The position numbers and the translations under genes were made by a program. A stretch of DNA of 64,000 nt from the NCBI GenBank assembly GCA_965267335.1, contig OZ253953.1, positions 248,001 through 312,000 on the forward strand, given 5' to 3'. This document shows positions 8,697 through 16,760 of this stretch, in pieces. The notes below the pieces were generated by a model. It worked only from the letters and a program-made list of their open reading frames with translations. It had not been told where the DNA came from and did no database searches. How positions within the stretch are numbered: position 1 is the stretch's first letter; each line of letters starts with the position of its first letter. This DNA is from G965267335 sp965267335 (GTDB lineage: Bacteria; Bacteroidota; Bacteroidia; Cytophagales; JAAEPT01).

Positions 8697-9709
8697 AGAA
8701 GGTTTTCAAATGGGAATTTTGGCCATACTGGTTTTTTTACTTACCGATCTATGTGGTATATCTATGGTACAGCTTAAGAGCTAGATCCATGACTTTCTTT
8801 ACCGCTGTAAATCCTTGTATGAGGATGGGGGGATTTATTGATTACTCGAAATATAAAATTCTCAAAAGGCTTCCTGGCGACATAATCCCGACATCAATCT
8901 TGCTGAGGTCACCCGTGACCCCCGAAGGTGTCTTAGAGCTCCTCAAAGAAAATAAATTGACCTTTCCAGTAATACTAAAACCAAATCGTGGTCAAAGAGG
9001 GTTTGCAGTAGCTAAAATTGAAGATTATGCCGAGCTAGATGACTACCTGAAAAAGTATCACACGGAACTTGTGCTTCAGGAATATATAGATGCTAACCTG
9101 GAATTCGGGATTATGTATCACAGGCATCCTTCTGAAGAAACCGGAAAAATCACATCTGTGGTAAGAAAGGTCTTTTTGGAAGTCGAAGGAGACGGAAAAA
9201 GTTCATTAAGGCAACTAATCTCATCTTCACCAAGGGGTAAATATTATAAAAAATTACTCTTCCGAACCTTTGAAGCTGAACTGGACCAAGTCTTAAAAAC
9301 AGGAGAAAAAAAGAGACTTGTTGAGATTGGCAATCACTGCAAAGGTGCCACCTTCTACAATGATAATCATCTCATTAACGGTAAGTTAGTGGAGGTGTTC
9401 GACAAAATCAGTAAGGAGGTGGATGGCTTTTACTTTGGAAGATATGATATTAAGTGCGATACGTTGGACGACCTATATAGGGGTAGAATAAAAGTGGTAG
9501 AACTCAATGGAGTGAATTCAGAACCAGCACACATTTATGACCCAAAAATGCCTCTAAGAAAAGCTTATGGTGTCATGTTTCGTCACTGGAAAATCATTTT
9601 TAAAATCGGAACTTATAATAGAAAAATGGGAATTCGGTATATGCCTTTAAGGGAGGCCTATAGTATCACAAGAAAACATTTTAAGCGAAGAAAGACTGAG
9701 ATTAATTGA
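8693..9709 (+). CDS. membrane-anchored ATP-grasp enzyme of unknown substrate
   Basis: This 338-residue protein begins with an aromatic, hydrophobic stretch (about residues 6-26, Trp/Tyr/Phe-rich) followed by Arg-Ala-Arg, which looks like a membrane anchor. An ATP-grasp core follows: a lysine strand and glycine loop in FPVILKPNRGQRGF, the adenine-side LQEYI, and a C-terminal metal site in KVVELNGVNSEP. D-Ala-D-Ala ligase, carbamoyl-phosphate synthase and amino-acid ligases share this fold. It is not a full Ddl: the N-terminal substrate domain is replaced by the anchor and a short linker. Coupled by 4-base overlap to the NRDE gene. Its 3' end overlaps the convergent lipoprotein gene by 8 bases. 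Confidence 0.75.
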   Translation: MKKVFKWEFWPYWFFYLPIYVVYLWYSLRARSMTFFTAVNPCMRMGGFIDYSKYKILKRLPGDIIPTSILLRSPVTPEGVLELLKENKLTFPVILKPNRGQRGFAVAKIEDYAELDDYLKKYHTELVLQEYIDANLEFGIMYHRHPSEETGKITSVVRKVFLEVEGDGKSSLRQLISSSPRGKYYKKLLFRTFEAELDQVLKTGEKKRLVEIGNHCKGATFYNDNHLINGKLVEVFDKISKEVDGFYFGRYDIKCDTLDDLYRGRIKVVELNGVNSEPAHIYDPKMPLRKAYGVMFRHWKIIFKIGTYNRKMGIRYMPLREAYSITRKHFKRRKTEIN

Positions 9710-10268
9710 TCCTTTTGGCCTTAATTGAATACGTAACAGAATCTCTTGTTAACATTTTTTGAAAGCCCGAAACAGAGTAAGAATTCAGAAGCCCGCTTTT
9801 TTTATCAAAAGTCATATTTAACTTCTTGCCTGTTTTGAAAAGCACTGGGTCATCTGATAATACTGCTTCAACTTCTTCTATACCATTCTGATCCCTCCTT
9901 ACTACAAAGAGCTTCACTTTGCTAGATATTCCCTCTTTCAATTCTGCTCTCAACTCTGTCTTGGTAGGCTCATTGAGATCGTAATTATCGAAGAGAGCAG
10001 GGTCTGAGATGTCGGCAGAAATAAAGAGTGCTAACTCCTTGTTCCAGTCATTAGCATTTCCTGGTTGAATTATCTTTTGCTCGGTAAGACCATTTAACAA
10101 TACTGTTTTATCGTATTGAGCTCTGGATTCGAGTAACAATGTTATTTGCTCTTCCAGTAGAGCAGTAATATTGAACTCCTCAGGAGCCAAAACTTTATCG
10201 GAAGATTTCTCTGGATTAAGGCAACCGACCAGGCTCAAAAGTATGATTCCAACTAGAATTTGTTTCAT
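9702..10268 (-). CDS. putative lipoprotein of unknown function
   Basis: The 188-residue protein has an N-terminal signal with a lipobox ending at Cys16 (LSLVGC), so it should be lipid-anchored. The rest is a soluble mixed domain with no family I recognise. Its ATG overlaps the stop of gpmI by 4 bases, so it is translated from the gpmI transcript. The 3' end overlaps the ATP-grasp gene on the other strand by 8 bases. Nothing in the sequence links it to glycolysis; adjacency is probably only transcriptional. Confidence 0.75.
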   Translation of the reverse strand: MKQILVGIILLSLVGCLNPEKSSDKVLAPEEFNITALLEEQITLLLESRAQYDKTVLLNGLTEQKIIQPGNANDWNKELALFISADISDPALFDNYDLNEPTKTELRAELKEGISSKVKLFVVRRDQNGIEEVEAVLSDDPVLFKTGKKLNMTFDKKSGLLNSYSVSGFQKMLTRDSVTYSIKAKRIN

Positions 10269-11791
10269 TGTGCTAATAAGGACTCACCGGTCATTTCTTC
10301 CGGCTTTGCGATGCCCATCAATTCTAGTATAGTTGGAGCCAAATCTCCTAACTTCCCGTCTTTCAATGAGCCATTATAATCCTTATCAACAAGAATACAA
10401 GGAACAAGGTTCGTGGTATGTGCTGTATGCGGAGATCCATCATCATTGATCATAAAATCAGAGTTACCATGATCTGCGATTATGATACATGAATATCCAT
10501 GCTCAACCGCAGTATTCACTACAGATTCTGTACACTGATCCACAGTTTCAACAGCTTTTACTGCTGCTTCAAAAACACCCGTGTGGCCCACCATATCAGG
10601 ATTTGCAAAGTTGAGACAAACAAAGTCTACCTCTTCTTTTTCGAGCTCAGCATTGATCTTGTTTTTAATATCATGTGCGCTCATCTCAGGCTGCAAGTCA
10701 TAAGTTGCTACTTTCGGTGAAGGACAGAGTAGTCTATCCTCACCAACAAAAGGTTCTTCTCGTCCACCAGAGAAGAAAAAAGTAACATGCGGATACTTTT
10801 CTGTTTCAGCGATTCTGATCTGCTTTTTGCCAGCACCCTCAAGAACTTCCCCAAGTGTTTTGGCAAGATTATCTTTGTCGAAAACTACTTTCACATCTTT
10901 AAATGTGTCATCATAGTTTGTCATAGTTACGTAGTACAAATCCAAGGCTTTCATTTCTTGCTCTGGATAATCTTCCTGAGTAAGGGCCATAGTGATTTCT
11001 CTTCCTCTATCAGTTCTGAAGTTGAAACACATGACCACATCACCTTCTTCAATCGTTGTAACAGGATTACCATCGTCATCCACCTTTATTACAGGTTTGA
11101 TAAACTCGTCCGTTACATTCTCATTGTATGAATCCTGGATTGACTGGACCAAGTCCTTAGACTGCTTCCCTTCTCCTTTGACTAATAAATCATAGGCAAG
11201 TTTCACCCTTTCCCATCGCTTATCGCGGTCCATAGCAAAGTACCTTCCGACTACAGATGCGAGTGTACCTCCTGTTTTGGCAAGATGATCCTCCAAATTT
11301 TTTATATGTGTGATTCCACTATTCGGATCACAATCTCTTCCATCAGTGAAAGCGTGAACGAAAACATTGTCTACTCCCATCTCACTGGTAAGATCCAGTA
11401 GACCGAACAAGTGGTTAATATGAGAGTGCACGCCACCATCAGAAACAAGTCCAATAAAGTGTACCTTCTTATTATTGGTTTTAGCATATTCAAACGCATC
11501 AGTGAGTACTTTTTCATTACCCAATGTTTTATCCTTAACGGCATTATTGATTTTGACCAGGTCCTGATAAACAACCCGTCCAGCACCAATATTCATGTGG
11601 CCGACTTCAGAGTTTCCCATTTGACCTTCCGGCAAACCTACAGCTAAACCAGAAGCTTCAAGTTCACTATTTGCGTACTTTTTGTATAAAGAGTCAACAA
11701 ATGGTGTTTTGGCCTTGTGAATTGCGGATACTTCTGGCTTGGTTCCATGGCCCCAGCCATCCATAATGATTAGTACTACTTTCTTGTTCAT
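10265..11791 (-). CDS. gpmI: 2,3-bisphosphoglycerate-independent phosphoglycerate mutase
   Basis: The 508-residue enzyme has the full length and signatures of iPGM, which interconverts 3- and 2-phosphoglycerate in the cytoplasm using two Mn ions. The N-terminal metal site is IIMDGWG, the phosphorylated serine is Ser61 in GNSEVGHMNIG, the substrate pocket includes FTDGRD and GRYFAMDRDKRW, and the second metal cluster includes IIADHGNSD and HTAHTT. The start ATG at 11791 lies only 4 bases after a TATATTTG promoter -7 box, so its mRNA may have no leader. It is followed by a lipoprotein gene with a 4-base overlap. No oddities in the catalytic residues. Confidence 0.97.
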   Translation of the reverse strand: MNKKVVLIIMDGWGHGTKPEVSAIHKAKTPFVDSLYKKYANSELEASGLAVGLPEGQMGNSEVGHMNIGAGRVVYQDLVKINNAVKDKTLGNEKVLTDAFEYAKTNNKKVHFIGLVSDGGVHSHINHLFGLLDLTSEMGVDNVFVHAFTDGRDCDPNSGITHIKNLEDHLAKTGGTLASVVGRYFAMDRDKRWERVKLAYDLLVKGEGKQSKDLVQSIQDSYNENVTDEFIKPVIKVDDDGNPVTTIEEGDVVMCFNFRTDRGREITMALTQEDYPEQEMKALDLYYVTMTNYDDTFKDVKVVFDKDNLAKTLGEVLEGAGKKQIRIAETEKYPHVTFFFSGGREEPFVGEDRLLCPSPKVATYDLQPEMSAHDIKNKINAELEKEEVDFVCLNFANPDMVGHTGVFEAAVKAVETVDQCTESVVNTAVEHGYSCIIIADHGNSDFMINDDGSPHTAHTTNLVPCILVDKDYNGSLKDGKLGDLAPTILELMGIAKPEEMTGESLLAQ

Positions 11792-11795
11792 GCGG

Positions 11796-11803
11796 CAAAT
11801 ATA
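11796..11803 (-). promoter_or_regulatory. promoter -7 box for gpmI (TATATTTG)
   Basis: On the minus strand TATATTTG fits the Bacteroidota -7 consensus TAnnTTTG exactly. Its last base is 5 bases before the A of the gpmI ATG, which would place transcription start at or within one base of the start codon. No good TTG is seen at the expected -33 distance, so the call rests on the -7 box alone. Confidence 0.5.
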
Positions 11804-11953
11804 ATTGAAGTTCGAAAATTATGAACTCAAGAACCCAAGTTTATGCCATGGAAGTGTTAGAAAAAGATTTGTTAATAACTTTAAAGTCAGCATTTTGTCA
11901 TATTCTTAGAAAATTCCTAATTATACTAATCAGAGTTACAAAAAAATAAATGC

Positions 11954-11983
11954 TTTGAAATCAATTCCTTTGGCATAATTTTG
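11954..11983 (+). promoter_or_regulatory. promoter for the DUF4783 gene
   Basis: TTTG at 11954-11957 and TAATTTTG at 11976-11983 are separated by 18 bases, an almost ideal Bacteroidota primary sigma promoter. The ATG of the downstream gene is at 12012, giving a short leader of about 24 bases. Confidence 0.7.
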
Positions 11984-12011
11984 GCTTGATTTTGAGCATT
12001 AAACGTTTCTT

Positions 12012-12422
12012 ATGAAACCTATTTTTAAAATACTATCAGCCTCACTGTTGCTATTTTATAGCAATCAACAATTTAGTTACTCGCAAGATCTTAACTCTGA
12101 TATCAGGGTGGCAATAAAGTCTGGCAGCTCTAAAGGCTTAATTGCGTATTTTAATCAGGTTGTTGAATTAAAGGTTGATGGCAAAGAGGGCAGCTATAGT
12201 AAACAGCAATCTGAGTTTATCTTAAAAGAGTTTTTTAGAAAATATCCTTGTACCAACTTTCAATATAACCATCATGGAGAATCTCCTGGTGGAGCAAAAT
12301 ATTCTATTGGCACATATAAACACAGTTCCGGAACTTTTCGGGTATATATGAAGTTGAAAAAAATAAAGAAAGGCACCGAATGGGTCTTTCGGATAGACAC
12401 ATTGGATTTCAGCAAAGAGTAA
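12012..12422 (+). CDS. secreted DUF4783-type protein
   Basis: The 136-residue protein has a signal peptide (about residues 1-24, ending near SYSQ) and a small alpha/beta domain with IRVAIKSGSSKGL near its start and a basic, charged C-terminal strand. I recognise it as the DUF4783 type, a family I know from Bacteroidota and often found next to nadC, as here; no function is known. The fold resembles NTF2-like cystatin folds by its strand pattern, which is inference. It has its own promoter and a strong intrinsic terminator at 12448-12485, so it is a single-gene transcript. Confidence 0.8.
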   Translation: MKPIFKILSASLLLFYSNQQFSYSQDLNSDIRVAIKSGSSKGLIAYFNQVVELKVDGKEGSYSKQQSEFILKEFFRKYPCTNFQYNHHGESPGGAKYSIGTYKHSSGTFRVYMKLKKIKKGTEWVFRIDTLDFSKE

Positions 12423-12447
12423 TTTCTTTGCGAACGCATATTTTCTC

Positions 12448-12485
12448 ATCCCGCAACTAAGAATTTAGTTGCGGGATTTTTTTTT
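12448..12485 (+). terminator. intrinsic terminator after the DUF4783 gene
   Basis: A perfect 13-base stem (12448-12460 with 12465-12477), a 4-base loop GAAT, and a run of nine T ending at 12485. It separates the DUF4783 gene from nadC, so nadC needs its own promoter in the remaining 47 bases. Confidence 0.9.
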
Positions 12486-12521
12486 AGACTTAAGGAGGGA
12501 CTGAATTACGGTCTAATCTTT

Positions 12522-12529
12522 TAATTTTG
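12522..12529 (+). promoter_or_regulatory. promoter -7 box for nadC (TAATTTTG)
   Basis: TAATTTTG matches TAnnTTTG and ends 4 bases before the A of the nadC ATG at 12533. Because a terminator ends at 12485, a promoter must lie here. Transcription would begin at the start codon itself, giving a leaderless mRNA. No clear -33 TTG is present. Confidence 0.5.
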
Positions 12530-12532
12530 GCC

Positions 12533-13390
12533 ATGGCTCTAGAATACCTATCGGAACTGGCAATTAACAGATTCATTACAATGGCTCTGGCCGAAGATAT
12601 TGGGGAAGGAGATCACACCACCAATGCTTGCATTCCAGAGGATGCAGAAGGAAAAGCCTTTGGGCTTGCAAAAGACGATGGAATCATTGCGGGTATTAAT
12701 ATTGGTGAAAGGATTATGCTATCCCTAGATTCCAACATTACTTTTAACCCTTTGGTCAAGGACGGTGATGATATTAAAGCAGGGGATCGTCTATTTGAAG
12801 TCTCCGGCAACCAACGTGCAATCTTGCAGGGAGAAAGACTTCTACTCAACTGTATGCAACGGATGAGCGGTATTGCCACCTATACCTCCACTTTGAAGAA
12901 ACTTATCGAAGGGAGTAAAGCAAGGCTACTTGACACAAGAAAAACGACTCCCAATTTCAGATTGATGGAAAAATGGGCTGTGCTAATTGGGGGTGGGACC
13001 AATCATCGTTATAATCTGGCCGATATGGTCATGATCAAAGATAATCACATTGATTTTGCCGGAGGCATCACCGAAGCCATCGAAAAAGTTAAAACCTATC
13101 TCAAAGAAAGAAATCTAACAATAGGAATTGAGGTTGAAACCCGTAACCTCAATGAGGTACAAGAAGTTCTTTCAACACAAGGGGTACAAAGAATTCTACT
13201 TGACAACATGACTCCAGAGCAGTTGATAGAAGCAGTAAACCTGATAAATGGTAAAGTAGAAACTGAGGCCAGCGGAGGCATAACGGAAGAAACCATAGCA
13301 GAAATAGCCCAGACAGGGGTTGACTTTATTTCGGTAGGTGCTCTTACACATTCCGTAAAAAGCCTTGATATTAGCTTAAAAGCTTGCTAA
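12533..13390 (+). CDS. nadC: nicotinate-nucleotide pyrophosphorylase (carboxylating)
   Basis: The 285-residue enzyme makes nicotinate mononucleotide from quinolinate and PRPP in de novo NAD synthesis. It has the family N-terminal LAEDIGEGDHTT, the active-site strand LLDTRKTTPNFRLMEKWAV, the GGGTNHR quinolinate-binding loop, the MIKDNH metal/phosphate motif and the C-terminal ASGGI and ISVGALTHS phosphate loops. I chose ATG at 12533; an in-frame TTG two codons upstream overlaps the -7 box and is unlikely. Residue order and length are normal. nadA and nadB are not in the window. Confidence 0.96.
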   Translation: MALEYLSELAINRFITMALAEDIGEGDHTTNACIPEDAEGKAFGLAKDDGIIAGINIGERIMLSLDSNITFNPLVKDGDDIKAGDRLFEVSGNQRAILQGERLLLNCMQRMSGIATYTSTLKKLIEGSKARLLDTRKTTPNFRLMEKWAVLIGGGTNHRYNLADMVMIKDNHIDFAGGITEAIEKVKTYLKERNLTIGIEVETRNLNEVQEVLSTQGVQRILLDNMTPEQLIEAVNLINGKVETEASGGITEETIAEIAQTGVDFISVGALTHSVKSLDISLKAC

Positions 13391-13414
13391 TTGTTACATA
13401 CGGGATTAATTTTG
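13384..13414 (+). promoter_or_regulatory. promoter for the YcxB-like gene
   Basis: TTG at 13384-13386 (inside the end of nadC) and TAATTTTG at 13407-13414, spaced by 20 bases, match the Bacteroidota promoter. The downstream ATG is at 13436, leaving a leader of about 17 bases. Confidence 0.6.
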
Positions 13415-13435
13415 CTCGCCTAAATTCACAAACCA

Positions 13436-13909
13436 ATGATCGTAAAGACAAAAAAATACGCACTTGAACCAAAAATTTTCAGAAAGCTCGCTTTACGAAA
13501 TGTACTTACCGACCTATGGTGGGTATTCCTGATTCCAATTGCAATGACAGTAACCGGAATTATGATTGGTCACAACTGGATGTGGATTACAGCATTAGTA
13601 CTCACAATTATTTATGTTTTGTTCTGGTGGATACAGTTTGCTGGAGTTACGCAGTTACCTCAATACCAGCAGCTTTTTCAAAAAATGAGTTATGAGATTG
13701 ATAGTCAAAAGATCATGATGAAGCTCAACCCGAAACAAGGGATGCCGATTCCCTGGGATAAAATCAAGAAGGCAAAGTCAACAAAAAAGGCCTTCATAAT
13801 GATCCTATCAAGGGCTCAGTTCATATATCTTCCACACAGGGTATTCAACAACATCAATGAAATCAAGTTTGTTGAGTCTGTAATGAAAAGGAAAAATCTT
13901 ATTCGTTGA
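13436..13909 (+). CDS. YcxB-like two-helix membrane protein
   Basis: The 157-residue protein has two adjacent membrane helices (about residues 30-72), then a C-terminal cytoplasmic domain with QKIMMKLNPKQGMPIPWDKI, the pattern of YcxB-type PH-like domains where a strand is followed by a conserved Trp. The family has no established reaction. A promoter precedes it, so it is not simply read from nadC. Its 3' end overlaps by 11 bases the convergent 7TM sensor gene, so the two transcripts end into each other. Confidence 0.75.
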   Translation: MIVKTKKYALEPKIFRKLALRNVLTDLWWVFLIPIAMTVTGIMIGHNWMWITALVLTIIYVLFWWIQFAGVTQLPQYQQLFQKMSYEIDSQKIMMKLNPKQGMPIPWDKIKKAKSTKKAFIMILSRAQFIYLPHRVFNNINEIKFVESVMKRKNLIR

Positions 13910-15779
13910 GTATTAGATACTCCCACCGATTGAATCTTTTCTTGGCCTTCTGGTTTTCTGCAATCTTCTCCTCGATTTTCTTCTTGAAGCTCCAGCAGGT
14001 ATTTCGTCTCAAATCCAATACTTCGGATAATTCATCTACCGTGTACTGATTTTCTTTTGAGGTCGTTAAGAACAGTAAGTAAAAGGCTTTTTTAAGCGGG
14101 AATTTCAACTTATGGAATAACGTATATACGGTAATTGATTCATTATAACCACATTTTTTACATCTTCGACTCAGGACTTCCTTGCCTTTACCAAATTCAT
14201 TGAAGCCACATTTTCGGCAAGAATAGCCATTCTTCCATTTCAAGTCCGCGAGATATTGCATACAAGAAAAATCATCCGGATATACCATCATGAACTCCTC
14301 ATATGTTACCTCTTCGTTCGTTATCCTGGCTTTCTCTACAATGGTTAAATCTTTCTGCAACTTACGGTTATCTTTATCGAGCTGAATGTTCATTCGATTG
14401 ATCTCTTCTGCCTGCGCAAGAAGTTTTTCATTCGCTTCATTGAGTTCAATAGTCCGCTCTTTTACCTTGTCTTCCAGCTCCCGATTGACCCTTTCTTTTT
14501 CCTTCTGTCTTTCCTCAAGTTCTTTAATCAGCGCACTTTTGAGCTTTTCATTCTCTTGTAGTTGTTGAATTTGTCCCGCTTTTGCCAAATCTTTAGCCTC
14601 AATTTCATTTCTTAATCGGTCAGCCATAGCCATAGATAAGAAAGCAATTTCTAATATGACTCCAAAGTTGAATGCATAGACCGTAAAGATGTTGTTATCA
14701 ATCAAGCGATATTCCTTTAAAGTGGTAATGAGGAATCCCGTTAAAAGTAATGTGTATGCCAGGACAAAAAATTTGGCAGACTTATTTCCTTCTTTAAGAG
14801 AGACAATGCCAGTTGTATAAGCCAAAGCAAAGATTCCGGCATCGAAATAATAAAAGAACATATAGTTGAACCTAAAAATCAGAGTCAATATGAAAAGAAG
14901 CGTCCGTATGGCAATGACTCCGATTAGAACCTGATCAAATTTAGAATGATGTAGCCTTGTCTTAAGGAAAGACCTTGTAAAGAGCACGCAGCAGAGTACC
15001 ATTGTATAGGAAAAAAAAGTTATCGCGTACAAATTAAACCATGGCTTCCCTGGCCAAATGAATTGAAAACCCGTACCGTCCTGGGCGTTCAAATAGAACC
15101 CTACACTCAATGCATAGAAGACATAATACAGATATGCCCGCTCTTTCAGCATCATAAACATAAACAGGTTGTAGACGGCCATGAGTAAAATCAACCCATA
15201 GAAAAGGCCGAGTATATAATATTCGTTAATGGCCCAGGAGATGAAATCATCTGTTTTCCTTACGATACTGGAAATGCCTGTAGGCACCTTTGAATAAAAT
15301 TTTAGGTAGACTGTGAGTTTCTTTTTACCACTAAAATTTAGTTTGAACTCGTAGTTCTTATGCGGGTATATTTTTAGGTCAAAAGGCAAGGAACTGCCTT
15401 GTTTATACTCCTCATATTCTCCCTTTTCATTTGGAATATAGGCTGTGACTTCACTTGCTCTCGGGTCTGGCACCTCTATTATCCACGAAATATCAGGATT
15501 TGCCTGGTTGACAATGTTGTACTTTATCCAATACGTAGATCTGATATTATCATTTCTTGGGACATCAGTTTTGAGGAGAGACATTTTTCCAGCACTGTCC
15601 AGTTTCAAAATATCGGACAAGGTAAGTGCATTGGATGAATCTTCATATATGTGTGAATAGTCGCCAGAGGTTCGAATCCTATTAGTAGAATCAGTCAATA
15701 TAACATCAATTGCGAATGACTCGGGGACAATTGACCAGATCAAAAGTGAACAAAGAAAAATGATTTTAAAAAACCTCAC
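13899..15779 (-). CDS. 7TMR-DISM sensor with C-terminal transposase-type zinc ribbon
   Basis: The 626-residue protein has a signal peptide (about 1-23), an extracytoplasmic 7TMR-DISMED2-like beta domain (about 35-165), a seven-helix membrane unit (about 185-390), a long charged coiled coil (about 395-480) and a C-terminal module of about 130 residues. That module has paired cysteines (521/524 and 540/543) in FSCMQYLADLKWKNGYSC...RRCKKCGY, then TLFHKLKFPLKKAF and a helix-turn-helix-like stretch. This is the layout of the zinc-ribbon N-domain of IS1595-type transposases, but the DDE catalytic domain is absent. 7TMR-DISM proteins usually end in a kinase, GGDEF or LuxR domain, so a DNA-binding output tethered to the membrane is inferred here. 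Confidence 0.85.
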   Translation of the reverse strand: MRFFKIIFLCSLLIWSIVPESFAIDVILTDSTNRIRTSGDYSHIYEDSSNALTLSDILKLDSAGKMSLLKTDVPRNDNIRSTYWIKYNIVNQANPDISWIIEVPDPRASEVTAYIPNEKGEYEEYKQGSSLPFDLKIYPHKNYEFKLNFSGKKKLTVYLKFYSKVPTGISSIVRKTDDFISWAINEYYILGLFYGLILLMAVYNLFMFMMLKERAYLYYVFYALSVGFYLNAQDGTGFQFIWPGKPWFNLYAITFFSYTMVLCCVLFTRSFLKTRLHHSKFDQVLIGVIAIRTLLFILTLIFRFNYMFFYYFDAGIFALAYTTGIVSLKEGNKSAKFFVLAYTLLLTGFLITTLKEYRLIDNNIFTVYAFNFGVILEIAFLSMAMADRLRNEIEAKDLAKAGQIQQLQENEKLKSALIKELEERQKEKERVNRELEDKVKERTIELNEANEKLLAQAEEINRMNIQLDKDNRKLQKDLTIVEKARITNEEVTYEEFMMVYPDDFSCMQYLADLKWKNGYSCRKCGFNEFGKGKEVLSRRCKKCGYNESITVYTLFHKLKFPLKKAFYLLFLTTSKENQYTVDELSEVLDLRRNTCWSFKKKIEEKIAENQKAKKRFNRWEYLILNE

Positions 15780-15824
15780 ACCTTAATATCTCAAAGCAAG
15801 AGTATTAAGATAAGGAAATTTAAG

Positions 15825-16634
15825 TTAATCTACGAAAGGACCTCGCTGCCGAATGGGTTCATTATGGGGCTTTCCCGCTATGTAAATAATCTGCGATTGT
15901 GTGGTTGCTTTAAGCTTAAACTCCGTAGTGCCGGGTTCAAATAATAGTGCTTGACCAGACTTCAGGTCATACTCATCATTTACATTCAGTTGCCCTTCAA
16001 TTAAATAGATATACCCTTGATGTGTTGAGTTAACTGATAGTGAATGTTTTCTTGCAGGTTCCATAGTTATATCCTGAAAAACAACCTCTGTTTTCAAACG
16101 AACCGGACTACCATTGCCTATCACATACCTTACCTTCACTCCCTTTTTGGTAATCTCGGGTATGGCACTTGCTCCCACCGGTTGGTATTCTGGCTCACAT
16201 TTTTTCAAAGCTTTCGGCAAATTTATCCAAAGTTGAATCCCATGGTTTACTCCGGAATCTCCTGGCATTTCCGAATGAATAATTCCTCGTCCAGCTGTGA
16301 ATCTTTGTGCTCCACCTGCACTCAATGTACTATCATTACCTAAATTGTCCTTATGCCGGAAGGAACCATCCAGCATATAAGTTACCGCCTCGAACCCCCG
16401 GTGAGGGTGATCAGGAAAACCAGCTGGTGGTTCTACAAAAAACTCATCCATTATTACGAAGGGATCCCAGTGCTTGAGAATGTGTGTGCGATATAGCCTC
16501 TTCACTCTGGCCCCGGCTCCCTCGGTTGTATCAACAGAACTAATGACCTTGTATTTCTTTTTCTCAGGTGTTCCCGCCAGAAACAAAAATGCCAGCAATG
16601 GAGTTAATATGAGTATTAGTCGCTTCATATCCAT
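15825..16634 (-). CDS. pirin family protein with an N-terminal export signal
   Basis: The 269-residue protein is a bicupin of the pirin family: HPHRGFEAVTYML and GRGIIHSEMP supply the histidines and glutamate of the N-terminal cupin metal site, followed by HGIQLWINLP and a second cupin. Pirins can act as quercetinases or as redox-sensing regulators and are normally cytoplasmic. Here residues 5-21 form a hydrophobic signal-type helix (LILILTPLLAFLFLAG) ahead of the cupins. No internal Met could start the protein without losing the first pirin motif, so export or membrane anchoring is real for this start. The signal end is AG then Thr-Pro, without a lipobox. Confidence 0.9.
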   Translation of the reverse strand: MDMKRLILILTPLLAFLFLAGTPEKKKYKVISSVDTTEGAGARVKRLYRTHILKHWDPFVIMDEFFVEPPAGFPDHPHRGFEAVTYMLDGSFRHKDNLGNDSTLSAGGAQRFTAGRGIIHSEMPGDSGVNHGIQLWINLPKALKKCEPEYQPVGASAIPEITKKGVKVRYVIGNGSPVRLKTEVVFQDITMEPARKHSLSVNSTHQGYIYLIEGQLNVNDEYDLKSGQALLFEPGTTEFKLKATTQSQIIYIAGKPHNEPIRQRGPFVD

Positions 16635-16760
16635 GATTTATGTGTTACAACAACAATTAATTCTGTTTTGTTCACAAAAAATAAGAATCATGCTCGCCTA
16701 TAATTTCACAATGCGATACAATGTACGTAAATTCAGGTAAGATTTTCTGATCCAGGAGGA

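Noticed and set aside
14140..14250. A transposase or insertion sequence, because of the IS1595-type zinc ribbon
   Set aside because: The ribbon is in frame with a 7TM sensor, the DDE domain is absent and no terminal inverted repeats or target duplication surround it.
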